Assembly: GCF_003854935.1 (NCBI RefSeq)
Contig: NZ_CP033969.1
Span: 1,736,001 to 1,800,000, forward strand
Length of the DNA: 64,000 nucleotides
Direction: 5' to 3'
Source of the DNA: Cupriavidus pauculus
Lineage (GTDB): Bacteria; Pseudomonadota; Gammaproteobacteria; Burkholderiales; Burkholderiaceae
The notes beneath the pieces were generated by a model that was not told the DNA's origin, made no database searches, and was given only the letters and a program-made list of their open reading frames with translations. Below are positions 53,647 to 62,219 of the stretch, in pieces; position 1 is the stretch's first letter; the number at the start of each line of letters is the position of its first letter. Made by a program: the position numbers and the translations under genes.

Positions 53647-55563
53647 ATGACCTACACGCTGCTCAACAACATCGACGACCCCGCGGACCTGCGCAAGCTG
53701 GACCGCCGCCAGCTCGGCACGCTTGCCGACGAACTTCGCGCCTACGTGCTCGAATCGGTCTCGCAGACCGGCGGCCACCTGTCGTCCAACCTCGGCACGG
53801 TGGAGCTGACCATCGCGCTGCACTACGTGTTCGACACCCCCAGCGACCGCATCGTCTGGGACGTGGGCCACCAGAGCTACCCCCACAAGATCCTGACCGG
53901 CCGCCGCGACCGCATGTCGACGCTGCGCCAGTACGGCGGCATCTCGGGCTTCCCGCGCCGCTCGGAAAGCGAGTACGACACGTTCGGCACTGCGCACTCG
54001 TCCACGTCGATCTCGGCCGCGCTGGGCATGGCGCTGGGCGCGCGCACGATGGGCCAGAAGCGCGTGGGCATCGCCGTGATCGGCGACGGCGCGATGACGG
54101 CCGGCATGGCGTTCGAGGCCATGAACAACGCCGGCGTCTACAAGGACCTGCCGCTGCTGGTGGTGCTCAACGACAACGACATGTCGATCTCGCCGCCGGT
54201 GGGCATGCTGAACAAGCACCTGGCGCGCCTGCTGTCGGGCCAGTTCTACGCGGCGACCAAGAAGGGCATCGAGAAGGTGCTGTCCGTGGCGCCGCCGGTG
54301 CTGGAGTTCGCCAAGCGCCTGGAAGAACATGCCAAGGGCATGGTCGTGCCGGCCACGCTGTTCGAGGAATTCGGCTTCGACTACATCGGCCCGATCGACG
54401 GCCACGACCTGCAATCGCTGGTCCCGACGCTGCAGAACATCCGCCAGCGCGCGCTGGAAGGCCACGGCCCGCAGTTCCTGCACGTGGTGACCAAGAAGGG
54501 CCAGGGCTACAAGCTGGCCGAGGCCGACCCGATCCTCTACCACGGCCCGGGCAAGTTCAACCCGGCCGAGGGCATCCGCCCGGCGGCCAAGCCGTCGCGC
54601 AAGACGTACACGCAGGTGTTCGGCGACTGGCTGTGCGACATGGCCGCCGCCGACCCGCGCCTGATCGGCGTCACGCCGGCCATGCGCGAGGGCTCGGGCA
54701 TGGTCGAGTTCGAGAAGCGCTTTCCGGACCGCTACTACGACGTCGGCATCGCCGAGCAGCACGCAGTGACGTTTGCCGGCGGCCTGGCCTGCGAGGGCCT
54801 GAAGCCCGTGGTGGCGATCTACTCGACGTTCCTGCAGCGCGGCTATGACCAGCTCATCCACGACGTGGCGCTGCAGAACCTGCCCGTGGTCTTCGCGCTG
54901 GACCGTGCCGGCCTGGTCGGCGCCGACGGCGCCACGCACGCCGGCGCCTACGACATCCCGTACCTGCGCTGCATCCCGAACATGATGGTCATGACGCCGT
55001 CTGACGAGAACGAGTGCCGCCAGCTGCTGACCACCGCGTTCCAGCAGGATTGCCCGACCGCCGTGCGCTACCCGCGCGGCGCCGGCGTGGGCGTGGCCAC
55101 CGAGGCCGCGCTGACCGCGCTGCCGGTGGGCAAGGGCGAGATCCGCCGCACCGGCCAGGCGCGTGCCGGCCAGCGCGTGGCGATCCTTGCGTTCGGGTCG
55201 ATGCTGCACCCGTCGCTGGCCGCGGCCGACGCGCTGGACGCCACCGTGGCCAACATGCGCTTCGTCAAGCCGCTGGACGTGGACCTGGTGCGCCAGCTTG
55301 CCGCCGACCACGACTACCTGGTGACCGTGGAAGAGGGCGCGACGATGGGCGGCGCCGGCAGCGCCGTGCTGGAAGCACTGGCCGAGGCCGGCATCGAGGT
55401 GCCGACGCTGGTGCTGGGCCTGCCCGACCGGTTCATCGACCATGGCGATCCGGCGTTCCTGCTGTCGCAGTGCGGGCTGGACGCGGCGGGCATCGAGCGC
55501 GCGGTGCGCGAGCGCTTTGGCCTGGCCGACCAGCCGGTGAAGGTGGCCACGCGCGTCGCCTGA
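53647..55563 (+). CDS. dxs: 1-deoxy-D-xylulose-5-phosphate synthase
   Basis: The 638-residue transketolase-like enzyme starts the methylerythritol phosphate pathway from pyruvate and glyceraldehyde 3-phosphate. The thiamine diphosphate site is [18 protein letters not shown] with the downstream NDNDMSI. Other hallmarks are [66 protein letters not shown] and [15 protein letters not shown]. Length is normal. It is the last gene of the operon and is followed by a terminator. Confidence 0.98.
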   Translation: MTYTLLNNIDDPADLRKLDRRQLGTLADELRAYVLESVSQTGGHLSSNLGTVELTIALHYVFDTPSDRIVWDVGHQSYPHKILTGRRDRMSTLRQYGGISGFPRRSESEYDTFGTAHSSTSISAALGMALGARTMGQKRVGIAVIGDGAMTAGMAFEAMNNAGVYKDLPLLVVLNDNDMSISPPVGMLNKHLARLLSGQFYAATKKGIEKVLSVAPPVLEFAKRLEEHAKGMVVPATLFEEFGFDYIGPIDGHDLQSLVPTLQNIRQRALEGHGPQFLHVVTKKGQGYKLAEADPILYHGPGKFNPAEGIRPAAKPSRKTYTQVFGDWLCDMAAADPRLIGVTPAMREGSGMVEFEKRFPDRYYDVGIAEQHAVTFAGGLACEGLKPVVAIYSTFLQRGYDQLIHDVALQNLPVVFALDRAGLVGADGATHAGAYDIPYLRCIPNMMVMTPSDENECRQLLTTAFQQDCPTAVRYPRGAGVGVATEAALTALPVGKGEIRRTGQARAGQRVAILAFGSMLHPSLAAADALDATVANMRFVKPLDVDLVRQLAADHDYLVTVEEGATMGGAGSAVLEALAEAGIEVPTLVLGLPDRFIDHGDPAFLLSQCGLDAAGIERAVRERFGLADQPVKVATRVA

Positions 55564-55593
55564 CGCCCGGCACCCGGCACTGGCACGGCCCCG

Positions 55594-55624
55594 GCGGCGC
55601 GGATCTTCCGCGCCGCTTTGCTTT
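55594..55624 (+). terminator. Rho-independent terminator after dxs
   Basis: A ten-base perfect stem (GCGGCGCGGA at 55594-55603 with 55607-55616) has the loop TCT and is followed by TTTGCTTTT. Confidence 0.8.
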
Positions 55625-55723
55625 TGGGCACCGGCACATGGCAGGACGCTGCATCGCCCGCCCATTCGCTGCACGAAATACGCGGAAGGGGGCGGCGCAT
55701 CGGCAGTGGCTTCCAATCTTGCG

Positions 55724-55729
55724 TAAAAT
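55724..55729 (+). promoter_or_regulatory. putative folE2 -10 box (TAAAAT)
   Basis: TAAAAT sits in the context GCGTAAAATCGCG, 164 bases before the folE2 start, which would give a leader of about 155 bases. No clear -35 is seen. Confidence 0.4.
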
Positions 55730-55848
55730 CGCGATTCCCATTTTCGTGTTCGCAACTGCGGGCAGGCGCCGACAGCATGACGCCTGGACCCGCCGTTTCA
55801 CACTCGTTGCGCGGCGTGGAGAAATCCTGCGAAAACGCCGCGACCGTA

Positions 55849-55878
55849 AGGATGGCCGCCACCCCCTGGCGGCGTCCT
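55849..55878 (+). promoter_or_regulatory. hairpin abutting the folE2 ribosome binding site
   Basis: The arms 55849-55861 and 55867-55878 pair over 12 bases with one bulge and one G-T pair around a CCCCC loop. The GGAGG ribosome site begins at the very next base (55879) and the ATG follows at 55893. Confidence 0.5.
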
Positions 55879-55892
55879 GGAGGAAACCGTAG

Positions 55893-56696
55893 ATGAATGA
55901 CATCCATCCCGCCTTTGTCATGCCCGACGTGCAGTCGAGCGTCGATACCCGCCAGATCGTGATCCAGCGCGTGGGGGTGAAGGGCGTGCGATATCCGCTG
56001 ACACTGAAGACGCCCGCCGGCCAGGTCGGCACCGTCGGCACGTTCAACCTGGACGTGCGGCTGCCGGCCGACCAGAAGGGCACCCATATGTCGCGCTTCG
56101 TGGCGCTGCTGGAGGACAACCGCGCGCCGCTGGACCTGGCCGGCTTCCGCGCGCTGCTCGACGACATGCTGGTGCGGCTTGAGGCAGATGCCGGCCGCAT
56201 CGAGGTCACCTTCCCGTACTTCATCAGCAAGATCGCGCCGGTATCGGGCGTGCAGTCGCTGCTGGACTACGAGGTGACGCTGGCCGGCGAGCGCCGCGAC
56301 GGCCAGACGCGGCTGTTCCTGACCGCGCTGGTGCCGGTGACGAGCCTGTGCCCGTGTTCGAAGAAGATCTCGCAGTACGGCGCGCACAACCAGCGCTCGC
56401 ACATCACGATGCAGGTGGAACTGGGCGGCGACCTGGACGTGGAAACGCTGGTCCGCATGGCCGAGGAAGAAGCGTCGTGCGAACTGTGGGGCCTGCTCAA
56501 GCGCCCCGACGAGAAGTTCGTCACCGAGCGCGCCTACGAGAACCCGAAGTTCGTCGAGGACCTGGTGCGCGACATCGCCATGCGGCTGAACGCCGACGAC
56601 CGGATCGTGGCCTACACGCTCGAAGCCGAGAACTTCGAGTCGATCCACAACCACAGCGCGTACGCCGTGATCGAACGGGACAAGCGGGTGGGGTGA
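55893..56696 (+). CDS. folE2: GTP cyclohydrolase FolE2 (type IB)
   Basis: The 267-residue protein matches FolE2 throughout: [18 protein letters not shown] near the N-terminus, GTHMSRFV, the metal-site segment [11 protein letters not shown] with Cys153 and Cys155, and [12 protein letters not shown]. It also has a late [15 protein letters not shown]. It converts GTP to dihydroneopterin triphosphate, the first step of folate synthesis. FolE2 tolerates metals other than zinc, unlike FolE1, and is often expressed when zinc is scarce. The gene is single, with a structured leader. Confidence 0.96.
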   Translation: MNDIHPAFVMPDVQSSVDTRQIVIQRVGVKGVRYPLTLKTPAGQVGTVGTFNLDVRLPADQKGTHMSRFVALLEDNRAPLDLAGFRALLDDMLVRLEADAGRIEVTFPYFISKIAPVSGVQSLLDYEVTLAGERRDGQTRLFLTALVPVTSLCPCSKKISQYGAHNQRSHITMQVELGGDLDVETLVRMAEEEASCELWGLLKRPDEKFVTERAYENPKFVEDLVRDIAMRLNADDRIVAYTLEAENFESIHNHSAYAVIERDKRVG

Positions 56697-56714
56697 TCGT
56701 CACCACCGCCAGTC

Positions 56715-56749
56715 GGCGCCCCTGTCTCGCGGTGCGGGAGAGGGGCGCC
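56715..56749. repeat. palindromic intergenic repeat / terminator (copy 2)
   Basis: A 16-base stem (56715-56730 with 56734-56749) has one mismatch and one G-T pair and a three-base loop. Its core GGGAGAGGGGC is identical to the element at 38786-38796. It lies between convergent folE2 and phoD. Confidence 0.75.
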
Positions 56750-56771
56750 CATCCACAGTCCGACAGCTTCC

Positions 56772-58802
56772 TCAGACCACCGTCACCGCCGGCACCCCGG
56801 CAGCCACTTCCACCACCTTCACGCTTTCCGTCGCCGGCTGCGCGGGGGCGGCGCCGTCGACCAGCGGCTTGAGCTTGTGGAAGCTGCAGCTCAGCTTGGT
56901 GGCGGTCAGCGTGACCACCGCGTAGCCCTGGGCGTCCGTGTTCACGTACTTGAGCCACGGGTTGAACGTCGTCAGCGTGGTGTTGAACGTGTTGGTGACC
57001 GTGCCGGCGCCGTCGGTCGTGTAGATCAGCGGCGCGGCGGCCTGGAAGGCCGGGTCGCTGTCCACCACGCTCCTGAAATAGCTCTGGAACGAATTGCTCG
57101 ACAGGCCGGCCGTGACCAGGTCCACCATCACCGGCACGGGCGTGGCCGCGTCGTAGTCGTCCATGACCGGGCCGGCGAAGAACGCGTGGATGTCGCCGGT
57201 CAGCGCCACCACGTTGGCAATGTTCTGGCTCTTCAGGAATGCCATCAGCGCCTTGCGTTCGGCGTTGTAGCCGTCCCACTGGTCGGCATTGAGAATGTAC
57301 TTGTCCAGCAGCGCCACGGAAGGCAGCGCCGCGTTGAGCACCGGCTGGATGGCCGCGTCGAAGGTGGCGCCCGGAATGCCGGCGTTGGCCTGCAGCAGCG
57401 CCTTGAGCGCGGCATAGGCCGGCGTCGGGTAGGTGCCGTCGCCCTTGGCCGTGGTCAGGTCGGTCACCAGCGCCGCCGTCATGGCCGGCTGCAGCGGCGC
57501 CAGCGCGCCGTTCGCCTTGACCAGGCCGGCGGCCAGCAGCGCGGCGATGGCCTGCGTGCCATCGATCTGCATGCGCAGCAGCGACACTTCGTTGCCCCAC
57601 AGTTTCCACGTCGTGGCCGCGCCGGCCATCTGCTGCTGCCACCAGGCGCGCTGCGTGTCGCCAAGGATCGACACCGGCGTCAGGGCGCCGCCCGCCGCCG
57701 TCACCTTGCTGGCCTCCAGCCCGGCCAGCGTGGCCTTGGGCACGAAGTAGCGGCTGCCGATGCTGCTGCCGGCGGCCTGCTCGGGGATCACGTGGTCCGC
57801 GCGGTACAGCCGCTCGTCGGTCATCACCAGCGTGGCCAGGTTGCCGAACGTGAACGCGCGGTAGATCTGGATGTTGCGGAACGATGGGTCGGCCCGGTCG
57901 AAGCTCACGTCGGCCGGCATGAATTCGAACCACGCCTGGCTGGCGGCGCGGCGGCGCGCGGTGCGCGGGTCCAGGTCGTCGCTGGCCGTGTAGGTCTGGT
58001 GGTCCTGCCAGCAGTCGTCGGAAAACTCGTGGTCGTCCCAGATACCGATGACCGGAAAGCGCGCGTGCAGCGCCTGCAGCCGTGGGTCGCTGCGGTATGC
58101 CTTGTACAGGTAGCGGTAGTCGTCGATGGTCGTCGCGTAGGTGCCGTCGGCCGACGCCGTGCCGTTCGGCAGCGTCAGCCTGGCGTGGCGGCCCTCGACC
58201 TTGCCGGTCTGGAACGCCGCGCCGACTGTCTCGTAGATGTAGTCGCCCATGTGGACCACGAAGTCGAGCTCCTGGCCGAGCAGTTCCTCCATGCCGGCCC
58301 AGTGGTTCACGCTCCAGTCCTGGCATGTGATGAACGCGAACCTGAGCTGCGACAACGGCGTGCCGGCCGCCGGCGCGGTGCGGGTGCGGCCAGCCGGGCT
58401 GGTCTGGCTGCCCGCGACGAAGCGGTAGTAGTAGGTGGTGCCGGCGGCAAGGCCGGTCACCTTGTTGCGGATCGTATAGTCCCAGTCCGGCAGCGCCGAC
58501 AGCGTGCTGTTGACGACCATCGTGCCGAAGTCGGCCTGCGTGGAGACCTGCAGCTGCACGTTGACGGGCTGGCTGCCGTTGCCGCCCGTGACGCGCGTCC
58601 AGAGCATGACGCTGTCGGGCCGGGGGTCGCCGGACGCTACGCCCTGCTGGAACGTGAAGGTGTTGCCGGGGTCGGTGGCGGGCGGGGTGGCCGGGGTGGT
58701 GGGCGGCGTGGTGGGGTCATCGCCACCGCAGCCGGCCAGGCCCGTGGTGGCCACCGTCACGGTGACGAAACTTCCCCATTTCAGAAACTGGCGGCGATCC
58801 AT
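56772..58802 (-). CDS. phoD: PhoD-like alkaline phosphatase, Tat-exported lipoprotein
   Basis: The 676-residue precursor begins with a twin-arginine signal (MDRRQFLKWG) ending in the lipobox LAGC at residues 22-25, so it should be exported folded and lipid-anchored. A Thr/Pro-rich linker and a fibronectin-like PhoD N-domain (QQGVASGDPRPDSVMLWTRV) follow. The phosphodiesterase/phosphatase core has MGDYIYE, GIWDDHEFSDD and TGDIHAFFAG. PhoD enzymes release phosphate from mono- and diesters with Ca/Fe. No Pho box was looked for beyond the short 97-base gap upstream. Confidence 0.92.
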   Translation of the reverse strand: MDRRQFLKWGSFVTVTVATTGLAGCGGDDPTTPPTTPATPPATDPGNTFTFQQGVASGDPRPDSVMLWTRVTGGNGSQPVNVQLQVSTQADFGTMVVNSTLSALPDWDYTIRNKVTGLAAGTTYYYRFVAGSQTSPAGRTRTAPAAGTPLSQLRFAFITCQDWSVNHWAGMEELLGQELDFVVHMGDYIYETVGAAFQTGKVEGRHARLTLPNGTASADGTYATTIDDYRYLYKAYRSDPRLQALHARFPVIGIWDDHEFSDDCWQDHQTYTASDDLDPRTARRRAASQAWFEFMPADVSFDRADPSFRNIQIYRAFTFGNLATLVMTDERLYRADHVIPEQAAGSSIGSRYFVPKATLAGLEASKVTAAGGALTPVSILGDTQRAWWQQQMAGAATTWKLWGNEVSLLRMQIDGTQAIAALLAAGLVKANGALAPLQPAMTAALVTDLTTAKGDGTYPTPAYAALKALLQANAGIPGATFDAAIQPVLNAALPSVALLDKYILNADQWDGYNAERKALMAFLKSQNIANVVALTGDIHAFFAGPVMDDYDAATPVPVMVDLVTAGLSSNSFQSYFRSVVDSDPAFQAAAPLIYTTDGAGTVTNTFNTTLTTFNPWLKYVNTDAQGYAVVTLTATKLSCSFHKLKPLVDGAAPAQPATESVKVVEVAAGVPAVTVV

Positions 58803-58899
58803 CTGGCGTCCCTCTATCGTTATGTGATGTGGAGAACGCAAATTGTTCGGCGGCCTTGTGACCGCCTTGTGTCGGGATGCCGCCCCGATTAGAGGTTTC

Positions 58900-59949
58900 C
58901 TACGACGCCTGGACGCCCGCGCCGTCGGGCAGGCGGATATCGGACAGGTCCCAGCGCGGCGTCACGCCATAGTCGTAGCCGTGGCGCGCCAGTTGCGGCG
59001 CGGCCTGCAGCCGCATGGCGCCGGCAAAGGCGATCATGGCGCCGTTGTCGGTGCAGAAGGCCAGGTCGGGATAGAAGACTTCCACCTTGCGGCGCCGGCC
59101 CATCTCGTTGAGCCGCTCGCGCAACTGGCGGTTGGCGCCCACCCCGCCGGCTACCACCAGCCGCTTGTGGCCGGTCTGCTTGAGCGCGTTGAACGACTTG
59201 GCGGCCAGCACGTCGACGATGGCATCGACGAACGACCGCGCCAGGTTGGCCCGGTCCTGCTCGCAGGCGTTGCCGAGCTTGCGGGTTTGCGTCAGCACGG
59301 CCGTCTTGAGCCCTGCGAACGAGAAATCGAGATTGCCCGAATGGAGCATCGGCCGGGGCAGTTCGAACGCGCCCGGGTTGCCGAATTCGGCCAGCCGCGA
59401 CACTTCGGGCCCGCCCGGATAGCCGAGCCCGAGCAGCTTGGCGGTCTTGTCGAATGCCTCGCCGGCTGCGTCATCGAGCGTTTCGCCAAGCAGCGTGTAG
59501 TCGCCCACGCCCTTGACCTCCATGAGCTGCGTGTGGCCGCCCGACACCAGCAGCGCCACGAACGGGAAGGGCGGCGGGGCGGGGGTCAGCAGCGGGGACA
59601 GCAGGTGGCCTTCCAGGTGGTGCACGCCGACCATCGGCACGTCCAGCGCAAAGCCCAGCGCGTTGGCGACCGACGCCCCCACCAGCAGCGCGCCGGCCAG
59701 CCCTGGGCCCTGCGTATAGGCGATGGCGTCGATGTCCTGGCGCTGGCGCCCGGCGTCGGCCAGCACCTGCCGCAGCAGCGGCAGCACGCGGCGGATATGG
59801 TCACGCGACGCCAGTTCCGGCACCACGCCGCCATATTCGCGGTGCATGGCGATCTGCGAATGCAGCGCATGCGCTAGCAGGCCGGCCCCGGTGTCATAGA
59901 GGGCCAGCCCGGTTTCGTCGCAGGAGGATTCGATACCGAGGACAAGCAT
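58900..59949 (-). CDS. tsaD: tRNA N6-threonylcarbamoyladenosine synthase subunit TsaD
   Basis: The 349-residue ASKHA-fold protein transfers the threonylcarbamoyl group to A37 of ANN-decoding tRNAs with TsaB and TsaE. It starts [19 protein letters not shown] and has the metal-binding [51 protein letters not shown] and [12 protein letters not shown]. The final metal ligand is in [13 protein letters not shown]. Length is standard. The start at 59949 gives the canonical N-terminus. It is divergent from the flavoprotein gene. Confidence 0.97.
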   Translation of the reverse strand: MLVLGIESSCDETGLALYDTGAGLLAHALHSQIAMHREYGGVVPELASRDHIRRVLPLLRQVLADAGRQRQDIDAIAYTQGPGLAGALLVGASVANALGFALDVPMVGVHHLEGHLLSPLLTPAPPPFPFVALLVSGGHTQLMEVKGVGDYTLLGETLDDAAGEAFDKTAKLLGLGYPGGPEVSRLAEFGNPGAFELPRPMLHSGNLDFSFAGLKTAVLTQTRKLGNACEQDRANLARSFVDAIVDVLAAKSFNALKQTGHKRLVVAGGVGANRQLRERLNEMGRRRKVEVFYPDLAFCTDNGAMIAFAGAMRLQAAPQLARHGYDYGVTPRWDLSDIRLPDGAGVQAS

Positions 59950-60067
59950 GGCTGTGTGGTGCGGCCGGCTGGGTTCGGGCTGCAACTGCAGCGATCGTGC
60001 CGGCAAAAACGGAAGGCCAGCAGGGTAGCACACCCGCGCAGCGCGCGCTCGGGCGCCCGCCTTTCGC

Positions 60068-60073
60068 TACAAT
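60068..60073 (+). promoter_or_regulatory. putative -10 box (TACAAT) of the BaiN-like gene
   Basis: CGCTACAATCGCGG lies 23 bases before the ATG at 60096. It resembles the -10 contexts before yqeY and the TusA-like gene. No -35 is evident. Confidence 0.45.
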
Positions 60074-60095
60074 CGCGGCTTCTTGAAGGGGCGAC

Positions 60096-61331
60096 ATGAC
60101 ACAAGGCAGGAACGACCGGTTCGACGTGGCGGTGCTGGGCGCGGGCGCGGCAGGCATGATGTGCGCCGCCGTGGCGGGTCAGCGCGGCGCGCGCGTGGCG
60201 CTGATCGACCATGCCACGCGGCTGGCCGAGAAGATCCGCATCTCGGGCGGCGGCCGCTGCAATTTCACGAACCTGCAGGCCGGGCCGGCCAACTACCTGT
60301 CGTCGAACCCGCACTACTGCCGCTCGGCGCTGGCGCGCTATACGCCGCAAGACTTCCTGGGCCTGCTGCGCCGCTACGACGTGGGCTGGCATGAGAAACA
60401 TCGCGGCCAGCTCTTCTGCAACGACAGCGCCGAGGACATCATCGCGCTGCTGCGGGCCGAGTGTGACGCCGGAGGCGTGCACTGGCGCACCGGTTGCACT
60501 ATCGACGAGATCCGCAAGGAAGGCGACGACTACCTGCTGTTGACCACGCAGGGCACGGTGCGCGCCGGGGCGGTGGTGGTGGCAACGGGCGGCCTGTCGA
60601 TCCCGAAGATCGGCGCCACCGATTTCGGCTACCGCATCGCGCGCCAGTTCGGACTCAAGGTCGTGGAAACGCGCCCGGCGCTGGTGCCGCTGACGTTCGA
60701 CGGCCAGGCGTGGCAGCCGTTCGTGCCGCTGGCGGGGGTGTCGATGGAGGTCGATATCGCCACGGGCAGCGGCAAGACGGCCGGCGCCTTCAAGGAAGAC
60801 CTGCTCTGGACGCACCGCGGCCTGTCGGGCCCGGCCGTGCTGCAGATTTCGAGCTACTGGCATCCCGGCACGCCGATCGAGATCGACCTGTTCGACGGCG
60901 AGGATGCCGCCGCGTGGCTGATCGGTCACAAGAAGGGTACGCGCAAGCACCTGAACAACCTGCTGGGCGAGCGCCTGCCGTCGCGGCTGGCTGATGCCTG
61001 GTGCGCGGCGGCCGGCCTGTCCGGCGGCCAGCCAGTGGCCGACATGCCGGACAAGGCACTGCGGCAGCTTGGGGAGGCGCTGAACCGGTGGCGGCTGGTG
61101 CCGTCCGGGACCGAGGGCTACAAGAAGGCCGAGGTCACGCTGGGCGGGGTGGATACGCGCGGCCTGTCGTCGGCGACGATGATGGCGCGCGACGTGCCCG
61201 GGCTCTATTTCATCGGCGAGGTGGTCGACGTGACCGGCTGGCTGGGCGGGTACAACTTCCAGTGGGCCTGGGCGTCGGCCGTCGCGGCCGGCGAGGCCGT
61301 CTCGGAGGCCGCACGCGGCGCTGCGGCCTAG
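60096..61331 (+). CDS. BaiN/HI0933 family FAD-dependent oxidoreductase
   Basis: The 411-residue flavoprotein has the dinucleotide motif GAGAAG at 15-20 and the family-specific KIRISGGGRCNFTN. It also has the middle VVATGGLSIPKIGATDFGYRIA, LWTHRGLSGPAVLQISSYW, and a C-terminal YFIGEVVDVTGWLGGYNFQWAWASA that completes the FAD site. Members include BaiN-type reductases, but most have no known substrate. It lies between tsaD (divergent) and yqeY (same strand, 220 bases away). Confidence 0.92.
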   Translation: MTQGRNDRFDVAVLGAGAAGMMCAAVAGQRGARVALIDHATRLAEKIRISGGGRCNFTNLQAGPANYLSSNPHYCRSALARYTPQDFLGLLRRYDVGWHEKHRGQLFCNDSAEDIIALLRAECDAGGVHWRTGCTIDEIRKEGDDYLLLTTQGTVRAGAVVVATGGLSIPKIGATDFGYRIARQFGLKVVETRPALVPLTFDGQAWQPFVPLAGVSMEVDIATGSGKTAGAFKEDLLWTHRGLSGPAVLQISSYWHPGTPIEIDLFDGEDAAAWLIGHKKGTRKHLNNLLGERLPSRLADAWCAAAGLSGGQPVADMPDKALRQLGEALNRWRLVPSGTEGYKKAEVTLGGVDTRGLSSATMMARDVPGLYFIGEVVDVTGWLGGYNFQWAWASAVAAGEAVSEAARGAAA

Positions 61332-61387
61332 GCGGAACAGCCGCCGGCGTGGCGTGCCATCCATATGCAGTGCGATGGCCCATGCGC

Positions 61388-61393
61388 TACAAT
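61388..61393 (+). promoter_or_regulatory. putative -10 box (TACAAT) for the yqeY leader
   Basis: CGCTACAATCGGCG would start a transcript near 61400, about 150 bases before yqeY. No convincing -35 is seen. Confidence 0.45.
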
Positions 61394-61452
61394 CGGCGCT
61401 CTCGCAAAAGGCTGGCGGCGCGCCGGCACGTTCGCTTTTCCTCGTTTTCGGC

Positions 61453-61511
61453 CAGAGCGCGGCTTCGCCTCTGCACGTACCCGCTGCGGGCCATGGCTCC
61501 GGCGGGTTTTT
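61453..61511 (+). promoter_or_regulatory. yqeY leader: two hairpins and a U-tract (attenuator or small RNA 3' end)
   Basis: A first hairpin, at about 61453-61473, pairs CAGAG-GCG with CGC-CTCTG around one bulge. A second (61479-61507) pairs ACCCGC with GCGGGT, then after a one-base bulge CGG with CCG, and is followed at once by five T (61507-61511). The second has the form of an intrinsic terminator inside the leader, 41 bases before yqeY. Confidence 0.5.
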
Positions 61512-61551
61512 GCGTTATGGTCCCAGTAGCCTCAATTTTTGGAAGATTGCC

Positions 61552-62001
61552 ATGTCCCTCAAAGCCCGCATCAACGACGACATGAAGGCCGCCATGCGCG
61601 CCCGCGAAGCCGAGCGCCTCGGCACGATCCGCCTGCTGCTGGCTGCCATCAAGCAGCGCGAGGTGGACGAGCGCGTGGAACTGGACGATGCCGCCGTCAC
61701 GGCCGTCATCGACAAGATGATCAAGCAGCGCAAGGACTCGATCTCCCAGTTCGAACAGGCCGGCCGTGACGACCTGGTGGCCAAGGAGAAGGCTGAGCTG
61801 GACGTGCTGGCCGCCTACATGCCGGCGCAGCTGTCCGAGGCCGAGGTGGCCGCCGAGGTGCAGAAGGCCGTCGAAGAGGCCGGCGCCACCGGTCCGCAGG
61901 ACATGGGCAAGGTCATGGGCCTGGTCAAGGCCCGCCTGGCGGGCCGCGCCGACATGACCGCCGTGTCCGGCCTGGTAAAGGCCGCGCTGGCGCCGAAGTA
62001 A
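61552..62001 (+). CDS. yqeY: GatB/YqeY domain protein
   Basis: The 149-residue protein is a free-standing YqeY domain. It has MSLKARINDDMKAAMRAREAERLGTIRLLLAAIKQREVD at the N-terminus and a C-terminal helical domain ending PQDMGKVMGLVKARLAGRADM, the tRNA-binding-like tail also found in GatB. Its role is uncertain, possibly tRNA-related. It commonly precedes dnaG in this group. GGAAG precedes the ATG at 61552; the longer upstream frame is non-family. Confidence 0.94.
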   Translation: MSLKARINDDMKAAMRAREAERLGTIRLLLAAIKQREVDERVELDDAAVTAVIDKMIKQRKDSISQFEQAGRDDLVAKEKAELDVLAAYMPAQLSEAEVAAEVQKAVEEAGATGPQDMGKVMGLVKARLAGRADMTAVSGLVKAALAPK

Positions 62002-62118
62002 TTGACGGCGGCATCAGAGATAAGCACGATTAGCAGTCGCGATAGACGAAGTTGCCGCCAGGTTGACGGGGCTTGGCGGTCGATGTCGGCAAAGGCCGGC
62101 AGGGCGTTGCGGCTGCAC

Positions 62119-62124
62119 TACAAT
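62119..62124 (+). promoter_or_regulatory. putative dnaG -10 box (TACAAT)
   Basis: CACTACAATGG lies 96 bases before the dnaG GTG, in the 218-base gap after yqeY. It suggests a dnaG promoter separate from yqeY. No -35 is evident. Confidence 0.4.
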
Positions 62125-62219
62125 GGTTCGATAGCTGCCGGGCGACGTTCCGGTCACGCATTCCAGAAAAGCGGCCGCCGGCGTGTCCGGCAGGCCATGG
62201 CATCAGGACGGTCAGTCGG

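Larger units (their letters stand above)
55564..55892. other. 329-base gap: dxs terminator and folE2 promoter/leader
   Basis: No gene is seen. In order the gap holds the dxs terminator (55594-55624), a -10 candidate (55724-55729) and a strong hairpin immediately before the folE2 ribosome site (55849-55878). Confidence 0.6.
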
